DNA of 64,000 nucleotides from Hydractinia symbiolongicarpus. Taxonomy: Eukaryota > Cnidaria > Hydrozoa > Anthoathecata > Hydractiniidae. Where the stretch lies: positions 15,626,001-15,690,000 of the forward strand of contig NC_079878.1 of NCBI RefSeq assembly GCF_029227915.1. The letters run 5' to 3'. A program made the translations under genes and the position numbers. Numbering within the stretch: position 1 is the stretch's first letter; every line of letters starts with the position of its first letter. The notes beneath the pieces were generated by a model. The model saw nothing but the letters and a program-made list of their open reading frames with translations, was not told where the DNA came from and did no database searches. This document shows, piece after piece, positions 56,701 to 64,000 of this stretch.

Positions 56701-59700
56701 TTAAATTTCCTTTCAATAGTGCGTTTCTAACTGTTATGTTTTTCCATGACATTTTTAATGGAGTGATCAGTTTAAATTAACGAAACCAAACAAAGTCACT
56801 TTCTTTTACCTCACTGTGGATAGGCCATTCGTTATGATATCTCAGTCTATATTTTCCCGTACAGACCAGCTAAGCAGTTAATAAGCTATTAGCATCAATA
56901 TTCTGTTTTATTTATTGGCTTTTAAAAATGGTGGTTTCAAAAAGAAATTGTTAAATGAAACATTGTGTCACCAAACTCGAAATATTTAAGTTTTCCTTCT
57001 TTTTTAATGCAAAAACTACAAAATGAATTCTTCGCAAAGACTGTTGGGCGTTGTATATAAATATCTCTTACAAAACAAAGGTGGGCCGTACCTGTCGTAA
57101 AATTTATGTAAAGCTTTTTCGACATGAATATTTAAACACTCTTTCTTACGATGAATATAAAATATTTGAAGAATTACCTCCATTTGCGAGTCCTGTCTTT
57201 GAAAGAAATACAGCTACACCTGTATTCCTCCAATATCATTAAGAATGCTTTAATTTTGAAGAGAAGATTGAGTTACCACTCTAAAATTGGCTTCACGATG
57301 TTACATGTTCAGTGAGTGAGAAATTTATAGTTCGTTTTTGTTTACAGGGTTACATCGTGGTACCAGCAGATAAAAGATTTTTGTTGTTATTCACATTCTT
57401 GAAGAAAAACAGAAAGAAGAAAGTCATGGTTTTCTTCTCTTCGTGCAATTCTGTAAAATATCATGCGGAACTTTTAAACTATATTGATATTTCGGTCATG
57501 GATATACACGTAAGTTCTGTACTACACCTATGTAAATTAGAGAGTAAAGTGCAAAACGTTGCTTTGATTAGTGCTAAAGTAAAGAAGTTTATATGGAAAC
57601 TTTATTTTATTTTGAACATTCAGTAGCTCAGTCATGCACGCACACGGTTTAACCCTATTCGGTCCGGGGTTTTTCGAACATACTATGACTGGGGGTGGAA
57701 TCAGGGTTTTTCATAGGGTTGTTCAAATTGAACCAAACTTGGCACACTTACACACTTATAGTACGTCATAAAAGGAACAAAATGGCAGCAATAAATTTTT
57801 GCTTACGTCAGCACATTTTCTGTGAGTTCATCAGAAGCTGAAAATTTGTTAAAACTGTCTGCTTATAGTGTAATTACTTTTGTTCCAGATCGAGTTTTTG
57901 CATTCTGTTTGATGTTTCTAAAAGCTAAATAAAAGTTATTTACCATATTTTCCGGTTTTACATGAATCGCATAAAAAATTGCCAAACATTGCCCGAAAAT
58001 CCGGTTTTTTCCGATTTTCGGGGAAAATCCGACAAAATCGAAAAATCGGATTAATCACGTGTCCAAATTATACAAAATGATTCTTCTTAATAAAACAAAG
58101 TTGTGTTGTAAGTTTTAAGTGGTAAGAATAATCCTAACAGGAGTTATTAAATTTTCCCATTATAAGGATTTCATAGGCCTCTGAAAGGTATGGGACCTAG
58201 AAATTTGGCATGCAGGTGTCTAATAGATAAATATTGAAACTCAGTAAGTTTCATAGCCATATAACATAGCAATAAGGAGTTATTAAAAAAACCGTTTGGG
58301 GGGTGGAATCCGCCCCCCGCTCCCCCCCCCCCCCCTCCCTGGACCGAATAGGGTTAAGAAGCCTCGAAAATGGATGTGTTAGAATCAATAGAATCTATTT
58401 TTTATTGTTTCAGGGAAGGCAGAAGCAACAAAAACGAACGAGTACATTCTTTGAATTTTGTACTGCAGACAGTGGTATCTTGTTGTGTACAGATGTTGCA
58501 GCTCGTGGCCTTGATATTCCAGAAGTAGATTGGATAGTACAGTTTGATCCCCCAGATGATCCAAAGGTAAGGTGCCGACGTGAAAGAAGTAGGCTTAAAG
58601 TCTTGCAATGTCTTGTTGCAACGTATGACTGAATGTTTAAGAGAGAAATAGAATTCTTGGCTACTTTATTCGTATTATTTTTTGCGGGTAGTTATTTTCG
58701 TGACTCGAAAACAATAACATTTCGCTGGTATTGATTTTCGCGGATGATATAAAAATGTTATAAAATATGTTAAAAACGTTTTTTTAAAGCATAACACCAG
58801 TACGCTTTTAATGGTTCTTTGTTGTAACTTTGACGTCAACGTTCAATCTTGTTCGTATAAATGACATTGACTTCTTTTTTCACTCTGCAAAAAACATTTT
58901 TTTATATTTCTTCCTTTAATTTGTGCATAGTTCTGTATGGCATCATTTAGTTTCTGTTGGATTTTAATCATGTGAAAAAAAATTAACATGTGCTCTCTGT
59001 TGTTTTAGGAGTATATTCATCGCGTTGGTCGAACTGCTCGCGGGTCGCAAGGTCGTGGACATGCTCTACTCTTTTTACTGCCCGAGGAACTTGGATTTTT
59101 ACGTTATTTGAAACATGCAAAGGTATTCTCAAATACTGAACAACTCAACTAGAGAAATGAGCAGCAATCTTTGATCCACTTTGATTTAGGGTGACGATTT
59201 TCAAATAATCGCTTTTGCCTGTGATGTTACTGCAACTTAGCTTATTTGCTCTTAGGTTCCTTTAAACGAATACGACTTCGCAAAAGCAAAGATATCTAAT
59301 ATACAGTTACAAGTAAGTTCATTTAACACGTGCGGGTTTTTTTTAAATAAGCCTGAATTTTTCTTAACTTGGAGTAGGTATTCTGAAACTTGTTTGATTT
59401 TATATGCTTTTCAACAAGGTCAATTTATTAATTTAATTTTTTAATGTTTTTTGCGAGTTAGCAATCGAAACGACTTATCTCAGTCTCATGTTTCTACAAA
59501 CGTAGCCTGATTAGAATCACGTTACTGTGCTGCGTAATGTTGAATCAGCCGGGTAATAATTTTGTGATAAGAAGTTGCAATGGCTGTATTAAATTGTTTT
59601 GGTTTACTGTTGCAATTTAGGTAGCAGACGATCTTTAAACCTTTTACAGATATTTAGTTTCAGAGATATTTTTCCTAGTTTTTATTTAATTGATAATTAA

Positions 59701-60486
59701 GTATTGATATAGTTAGTACTAATAGTATAAATTTTTGGCTAAATTCGCAAAATTATTTACCCACAAAATATTCAAGATGTATTTGCGAAAATGAGTATCC
59801 ACCAAATAACCCACGCTGTCCAACGTTTCAGAGGTAACACACGTCGATATATAATTTAGAAAGTTTGAAGATAGCTTAACAGTACATGATTATAACACCT
59901 AAATCCTGTGTTTTTAGCTGGAGAAGTTGATTCAGAAGAATTATTTTCTCAACAAATCTGCAAAAGATGGCTACCGTTCGTATTTACAAGCCTACGCATC
60001 ACATCAACATCGAAATATATTTAACGTGGACACGTTAGACCTTCAAAAAGTAGGAAAATCTTTTGGGTTTACTGTGCCACCTGGTGTGAATTTAAGTATC
60101 CTTTTCAACTGGTTATTCTTGTTTTCGGTAGAAATAGTGTCCCTTGTTGTGTTGTTTTAGTTTTTTTTTGTTGTTGTTGTGGTCGTCGTTATGGTCCTTT
60201 TTCTTTTGTTGTTGTTGTTGTCTTAATGTCAGGCATATGTCGTTTTTTGTAAGAATTAGATGTGCATAGTTTTTTTTTTTTCATGGGAGAATTTTAGGAG
60301 ATAACAATAGAGACTCTTTTCTTAACGGCATACTTAGATGTGAACTCTAGCAAAGGTGACAAAATGAAGAAACGAAACGGTGCTCTTGTATACGGTGGCG
60401 GTGGTAGCCATGGTTACCAGCGCAAAAACACCGGAAAACCATTTCATAAAAAACAGAACGCTGGTCGAAGAAATTTCACTAGGTGA
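41758..60486 (+). CDS. DDX18: ATP-dependent DEAD-box RNA helicase DDX18/Has1, 14 exons
   Basis: Nucleolar helicase of 60S ribosome assembly. Exons by GT-AG borders: 41758-41935, 42060-42131, 46582-46692, 46766-46907, 47115-47215, 53873-54072, 54565-54679, 56016-56155, 57348-57509, 58414-58566, 59009-59122, 59256-59312, 59918-60095, 60338-60486. Total 1872 nt = 623 aa, phases consistent throughout (human protein about 670). A lysine-rich acidic N tail precedes the Q motif region (GFTHMTEIQ), then motif [10 protein letters not shown], Ia SPTREL, GG, Ib [12 protein letters not shown] (II) and SAT (III). In RecA2: motif [22 protein letters not shown] and [10 protein letters not shown]. The C-terminal domain has [20 protein letters not shown] and SFGFTVPP, then a basic Gly-rich tail. 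An in-frame TAG at 41734 supports the start. Introns 2, 5 and 9 hold mobile elements. Confidence 0.96.
42542..42630 (-). repeat. 3' LTR of copia element B
   Basis: Inferred from TG...CA borders and the adjacent polypurine tract by analogy with element A; there is no second copy to confirm the length. Confidence 0.55.
42798..44300 (-). pseudogene. copia B pol: reverse transcriptase and RNase H
   Basis: From 44247 leftward: [32 protein letters not shown] (first catalytic Asp region), [15 protein letters not shown], then [11 protein letters not shown] with the catalytic Asp pair (43650-43680). [16 protein letters not shown] (start of RNase H, about 43250) and [12 protein letters not shown] to [10 protein letters not shown] (42800-43060) follow. 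Frameshifts separate the pieces near 43090, 43440 and 43740. Confidence 0.85.
44455..45400 (-). pseudogene. copia B pol: protease C-terminal part and integrase, long open stretch
   Basis: A 298-codon open stretch (45351-44455) contains [13 protein letters not shown] and [19 protein letters not shown] (end of protease), then the zinc-binding [16 protein letters not shown] / CDICLKFHN block, AMDLKKWN (first catalytic Asp), [11 protein letters not shown] (second Asp) and [13 protein letters not shown] (Glu region). Usual YSRFT and LVDMY-like blocks are intact. It ends at a stop after the integrase core. The upstream protease active site reads AVLDS and then a stop, so the polyprotein is dead. 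Confidence 0.85.
45403..46145 (-). pseudogene. copia B gag, truncated
   Basis: Pieces in three frames: [21 protein letters not shown] (46145-46070), [20 protein letters not shown] (45937-45752) and a basic C-terminal part with [27 protein letters not shown] (remnant of a CCHC knuckle, first Cys pair damaged) near 45530. Confidence 0.72.
46146..46581. other. remainder of DDX18 intron 2
   Basis: An unclassified stretch of moderate GC content (46230-46460) containing GGTTGGGTTTAAGCCCAAGG may be part of a further repeat. No gene. Confidence 0.35.
47300..48000 (-). mobile_element. truncated copy of the CGCG-rich TA element, DDX18 intron 5
   Basis: Inverted relative to 51062-51727 and collinear with it across almost the whole length (shared CAGTACAAACTTTCTAAATTG, GACAACTGGCGCTGGGA-type and AAGAAATATAGGCCACTTTT blocks). 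The terminal CTTTAT.CGGAGAAAC ends are missing here, so it is truncated at both sides. Confidence 0.82.
48465..48505. repeat. perfect 18-bp hairpin with 5-nt loop
   Basis: CACAATTTGTGGTTTAAC, GTAAA, then the exact complement. It lies just left of the fragment carrying a 2A-like motif. Confidence 0.92.
48600..49005 (+). pseudogene. transposon ORF fragment: 2A-like peptide followed by a cysteine-protease-like domain
   Basis: In one frame at about 48649-48726 the + strand encodes [19 protein letters not shown], containing the ribosome-skipping signature D-x-E-x-N-P-G-P, preceded by a leucine-rich stretch as in 2A-like sequences at the N termini of animal transposon proteins. After a stop and frame changes come [21 protein letters not shown], and then [12 protein letters not shown] (48850-48890). 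These match a (Q)C..N-type peptidase-like domain that I associate with Helitron/PIF1-type and other cnidarian transposon polyproteins. Assignment of the second part is tentative; the 2A motif is clear. Confidence 0.55.
49400..50380 (-). pseudogene. pogo-like DDE transposase remnant
   Basis: Reading leftward in shifting frames: SLFRR and [30 protein letters not shown]-type block (first catalytic Asp, partly frameshifted, about 50210), [68 protein letters not shown] (second Asp, about 49860) and [10 protein letters not shown] (third acidic region). After that come [11 protein letters not shown] (49650) and an acidic tail ([14 protein letters not shown], about 49370). The N-terminal DNA-binding part is missing, lost on the far side of the Penelope insertion. 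Six or more indels. Confidence 0.8.
50390..52142 (-). pseudogene. Penelope-like element (RT plus GIY-YIG endonuclease), 5'-truncated and interrupted
   Basis: Penelope elements carry a telomerase-related RT fused to a GIY-YIG nuclease. The RT part (52090-51740) has [35 protein letters not shown] (YRDDG, the Penelope form of motif C) and [14 protein letters not shown] 666-bp TA-flanked insertion follows. The ORF resumes at 51059 with [18 protein letters not shown], the NIIWFNPP-type block, a Cys-rich [16 protein letters not shown] linker, and the nuclease [19 protein letters not shown] to LSKEVRRIK near 50450. If the insertion and one TA are subtracted, the frame runs straight across the junction. 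The N-terminal RT part is missing. Confidence 0.9.
51062..51727. mobile_element. CGCG-rich TIR element (666 bp) inserted in the Penelope ORF
   Basis: Ends CTTTATGCGGAGAAACTTTCG (left) and inverted CTTTATTCGGAGAAACTTTCG (right), flanked by TA (51060-51061; 51728-51729). The interior is non-coding and includes repeated AAACTTTCGCGAATGGC motifs like those at the ends of the surrounding pogo-like transposon, so it is probably a non-autonomous relative mobilised by the same transposase. Confidence 0.88.
52729..53257 (+). pseudogene. transposon-borne HIRAN-domain protein with PCNA-binding-like tail, frameshifted
   Basis: Starts at ATG 52729. Residues about 1-110 form a HIRAN-like domain (named after HIP116/RAD5): [31 protein letters not shown], a frameshift near 52865, then [25 protein letters not shown] domains bind DNA 3' ends at stalled forks in HLTF. 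The middle ([19 protein letters not shown]) is in a third frame after a second shift near 53050. The C terminus is very basic (TPKRKRPKQ) and ends [11 protein letters not shown], like the MDIRKFF-type PCNA-interacting peptide. It is inside the TIRs of the pogo-like transposon, on the opposite strand to the transposase. Whether it helped transposition is unknown. Confidence 0.68.
57649..58357. mobile_element. piggyBac-like non-autonomous element, DDX18 intron 9
   Basis: Inverted ends CCCTATTCGGTCC directly inside TTAA on both sides (57649-57652 and 58354-58357), the target duplication of piggyBac-type transposons. The interior has no coding capacity and ends with a 15-nt C run near 58321-58335. 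Confidence 0.82.
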
Positions 60487-61954
60487 TAATAAGAGAAAGC
60501 GAAGAGAACGAATTGGAACAAAGATATTGGAATGCACAGCGTTGCTTTGTAACATGATAAAAGCTCTATATTCATTCTTTAATAACACCGACGTACGTTT
60601 AGGCATGGCAAAATTTACTAATGAGGTTATATTCAGCAAACGGCATATTTAAAATTTAAGCGAAACTATGAGTATATTTCTTGTATAATGTTTTTTGAAA
60701 AAAACTCAAAGGCGATTTTAACAAGTTCTGTTAGTTTCCCCTCCCATTTGTCACATAGAATTACGCCCACGTTATGTATATGCAGACTGCAATTAAATCT
60801 TTTATGTTACGCCCTTAGTACATGCGAACTGCTTCGACTGATTTTATGTAAAACATGACACGCCATCAATTATAAATACAGCGTATTCGCAGGTGAAAAT
60901 GTACGCAACGTTTGAAAGCAGGTGGCTTTTCTTTTACCCGCAAAGCTTTCGAAAAAATTATTCTTATCAGAGCAATGATGTGATTTGATTGGTTGTTTTG
61001 CTGATTATTCTTTTATTTTGAGACATTTCTGTTCCCATCCACAGAAAAGGTTTCAATTATTTCAACTTGTGTACAGAAACTGGAAATATTTTGTTCACCA
61101 ATCAGCTTTCCGAAATCACTTGTTTTGTTTTGTACTGTTCTGTTTAATAAGATAATACGATGTGCCTGTTGGTGAGAGCCTATGTCGTTTTCATATTCAA
61201 TACAAACTTATGCCAAATGTTATAATTTAACTGAGTTTTTTGGTTTTTTAATTTTTACGTTGCTATGAATGTGTAATTACTAGAAAAAAAATGCGAGGTA
61301 AAGTTGTCTTGTCAATATCTATGAGTATACACCGTACGGCATAAAGTTTTTTGTAAATTTTACTCTGTTAAAATCCTAGGTCAATGTCTTAAATACACAT
61401 ACATTAGTATTAAAATTATGTTTTAAGGTCAGGTACGCTTCAACATCTAAAAACCCGTTTTAGGTGATATTGGAGAACATGAGTTTTATATGACAACAAG
61501 CTGTATAATAATACATGTGCCTTTAGACGTCTAAAACTTTATAACATGTTAAGAATATTTAATGCTTTGTCAATACGAAGTACTAAAATGTTTCTAAACT
61601 TCCAAAATAACAAGAGGTAAATTAAGAACTTTTTAAGAACATTTCAAGGCTTCAAATTGAAAAAGTTTAAGAACCTGTGAAAGGTTTTTTTTAAGTTGGA
61701 GTGTGTCTATAAAAACATGAAGCTAGCAAAGACATTCAAATAGATGTTTTGCCCAAATTAAAAGAATCAAAAGATGTAACTTAAACTTTAAATATCGTTC
61801 TGTTCAAACAAAATATTATAACTCATCCCATTCTTCTCGTCTGTCACTAAGAGGCTTGGAGACGAAGTTGGTAAACACTTCCTATCACGTTAAGCATTAT
61901 TTGCTAACGAGCCCGTTTTGACGCTTTTTCATTATGAAATCAAACAAGAAAAAC
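60487..61954. other. DDX18 3' flank, no gene seen
   Basis: AT-rich intergenic sequence. No unambiguous AATAAA lies close to the stop, so the transcript end cannot be fixed. Confidence 0.4.
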
Positions 61955-62000
61955 AAATTCAAATTAAATTGATATAATTATATCAATTTAATTTGAATTT
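61955..62000. repeat. 46-bp perfect palindrome without loop
   Basis: AAATTCAAATTAAATTGATATAA and its exact complement meet at 61977/61978. Perfect AT-rich palindromes of this length can extrude cruciforms. Confidence 0.93.
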
Positions 62001-62512
62001 AAGTTGTTGCAACAATAGCAAAATCAAAATAATATTGGGAGAAAAAATCATGAAGGTCATGATCCGCAGTTGATGAAGATAATGTGAGAGCAGAGTACAG
62101 GTATGTGTATTTAAAGGGCTTTGATAACCAACAAAACTAAAAGTGAGAAAGAAATAAGGTTTGAGACACATTACGGCTGTTTTGTTAAATAATACACTGG
62201 TATGAATTTTTGTTTGTAGAGTGTTTCTAAAAATTTTGGCGATAAATGTAAAATAAACAAAAAGCCCTGGGGGCTCTAAGAATTTCCGCTCGCTACCAAA
62301 ATATTTAATGACAACCTGCTACGTGCCAAACATTCGGAGAGGTTTGGTGCATGAAGCTCTGAAGATAAAGCACACAAGTGACATATCATACAACAAACGC
62401 AAACAAAACGAAACGTGTCATAATAAACTCACATTTTAAAAGAAATTGCTAACAAAAAATACAGCCTAATGGTTGAAAGTCTTGTGATTGAAAGGTTTAT
62501 GGTCTCAAACGG

Positions 62513-62895
62513 CATTTAGTTGACAAAAAAATCAAACTTTTGTATCAACAACCTTTTTTAGCATACTTTATTTGTTAACTGTGCCAAGTTTGGCCGAAAT
62601 TGAAGTGGTTTTAATTTTTGGACCAATTTTGGCCTAAAATGGCATTTAGGTGACAAAAATCAAAATTTTGATGTCACCATTATGTTCAGCATACTTTTTT
62701 TGTTAACTGTGCTAAATTTTGTTGAAAATAAAGTAGTTTTAATTATTGGACCAATTTTGGCCTAAAATGACATTTAGGTGATAAAAATCAAAATTATGAT
62801 GTCACCATTATGTTCAGCATACTTTTTTTGTTAACTGTGCCAAATTTTGTCGAAAACAAATACTAATTTCGGCCTGAAACGTCATTTAGATGACT
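62513..62895 (+). repeat. tandem repeat, ~128-bp units (three)
   Basis: Units begin at CATTTAG 62513, 62643, 62771 and a partial one at 62883. Shared blocks are CAAAATTTTGATGTCACC, GCATACTTTTTTTGTTAACTG and GGACCAATTTTGGCCTAAAA. Confidence 0.9.
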
Positions 62896-63808
62896 TTCCA
62901 GTACTTGGGAGCTTGGGTACGAAGTTTAAATCTGTGACGTTGCATTTGACCATTTGGGACAGGGTTAGTTAGTTAGTCGGTTATACCAATACTATCCTCC
63001 TCTCAGAAGAACGTGAAATCCCAGGGTCGATTTTTTCTTCAAAAAATGCTCCGAAAGAAAAAAACGACGGTTTTAAAGAATTTCCTACGCCTTCGGGCGC
63101 GGAAATTCAAAAATTACTTTTTTTAAACTAAAACTCAATTCTCAGCGCAATTTTAAATTTTGTTAACATGAGAGTTTTGAGTGTTGTCAACAATATTGGT
63201 CAGGTAATCTGCCATGATTAATATTAGGTCTCGCTAGACTTTTTCCTAGAATGTAACCAATGACATTTTAATATTTTTAGGTGTTTTATCAGGTTTTTGT
63301 TAAGCTTGGTAAAATGAGTCGCGTTAAAATGTTTTAAACACTGATGAAATTCAGAAAATTGCTAAAACGTTGATCGATAGGTCAGTGTCCTTAGATTTTT
63401 TTATGCTAAGTAAACTCATTAGTGACATCACAATAGATCAGGAAGAAGCTCTTACAAACATCACTATGACAATGAAAAAGTAATTTTAAAGCAATCATTT
63501 TTATTATCTTAAATTATCTCATTGTGTGTCTGTGTTATTAAATTCAGCGTGCCCGCAAGATCTCGAACAAAAACAAAAACATTTTTATTCCTTTCTCCAA
63601 TCACCATGTATTAAAACCGGCTTCCGTCTGTTTGTTAGTCTTTCTATTGAAAATTACAGCGTGGCTTTTTCTCCCCCTTTCTTTGTTATCAAATAACACG
63701 TGTTCATATAATCTTTTTTAGAGAATAAATGAAAATAAATCTGCACTCAATCAGATTTATTTTCACAAAGGAGAACATCGTTTCGTATTCTTTTAACTGA
63801 TTCACACC
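62896..63808. other. intergenic region, possible upstream region of the last gene
   Basis: No coding sequence seen. A hairpin at 63730-63765 (14-bp arms TGAAAATAAATCTG, 8-nt loop) lies about 45 bp before the putative start. Confidence 0.4.
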
Positions 63809-63918
63809 ATGTTGGCATCTGAACGAGAAAAGAGCACGCATCTTTGGGTTCAGCGGCATAGCATGTTTCGTATGTCTCAATCCGAACCTGGTGCGGTGAA
63901 ACCGAGACGGACTTTACG
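63809..63918 (+). CDS. possible first coding exon of an unidentified gene, cut by the window end
   Basis: ATG 63809 opens a frame of 36 codons (MLASEREKSTHLWVQRHSMF... rich in Arg, His and Ser) that ends at a good donor site, ACG|GTAAGTT at 63918/63919. Codon content is richer in GC than the surrounding DNA, as in the DDX18 exons. I do not recognise the protein. The rest would lie right of 64000. It could be a chance frame; the strong donor and sudden change in composition are the support. Confidence 0.4.
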
Positions 63919-64000
63919 GTAAGTTGTTCATCTTTACTTACTACTTTTATTTCTACAATTAAGTGGATTTTGAGAGAAATCTGGTAACAAAATCGTTTTT

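Noticed and set aside
58303-58632. 109-codon frame
   Set aside because: It starts in the piggyBac-like element and reads through a splice acceptor into DDX18 exon 10; only 58414-58566 is coding.
1-64000. tRNA and rRNA genes
   Set aside because: No segment with convincing A and B boxes plus a cloverleaf, and no rRNA core sequence was seen by eye; tRNAscan-type and rRNA profile searches would settle it.

Overview
The window is animal nuclear DNA, AT-rich and dense with transposons, and reads best as a cnidarian (probably medusozoan/hydrozoan) contig. The reasons are two conserved eukaryotic genes, spliced with ordinary GT-AG introns, and a transposon set (Polinton, short-LTR copia, Penelope, pogo-like, RTE-like) whose proteins resemble cnidarian copies I know. 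That placement is inference; no species is claimed. There are no bacterial operons, CRISPR arrays, rRNA or convincing tRNA genes. Host genes: (1) a MIS12-like kinetochore protein in one exon at 38866-39348; (2) a complete DDX18/Has1 DEAD-box RNA helicase on the + strand, 14 exons between 41758 and 60486, whose reconstructed coding length is 1872 nt (623 codons plus stop) with every junction phase-compatible; (3) a possible first coding exon of another gene at 63809-63918. Layout from left to right: 1-8500 is a decayed Polinton/Maverick with packaging ATPase, BRO/KilA-like protein, integrase, a small membrane protein, a Cys/His-repeat protein and family-B DNA polymerase; a pogo-like element (4218-5393), later caught in a 416-bp tandem duplication, sits inside it. 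8870-10500 is a decayed reverse transcriptase, and 10504-11412 a long-TIR non-autonomous element. 11.4-16.6 kb is repeat-rich non-coding DNA. 16587-27072 is one copia element with 108-bp LTRs and a perfect 5-bp target duplication, swollen to 10.5 kb by three nested insertions. 27739-29019 is a CAG-ended TIR element. 30575-33990 is a potentially intact RTE-like LINE. 34881-36621 is one TIR element inside another. 36.8-37.3 kb holds a LINE tail and microsatellites. The DDX18 introns act as a transposon sink. Intron 2 has a second copia. Intron 5 (6.7 kb) has a fragment with a 2A-like peptide, then a three-level nest: a TA-flanked pogo-like transposon that also contains a HIRAN-domain gene, a Penelope element inserted in its transposase, and a TA-flanked CGCG-rich element inserted in the Penelope. 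Intron 9 has a TTAA-flanked piggyBac-like element. The last 3 kb is intergenic with a 128-bp tandem repeat and a 46-bp perfect palindrome. Apart from the LINE, nearly every mobile-element gene is broken by frameshifts or stops, so the host genes are probably the only long-lived functional units.
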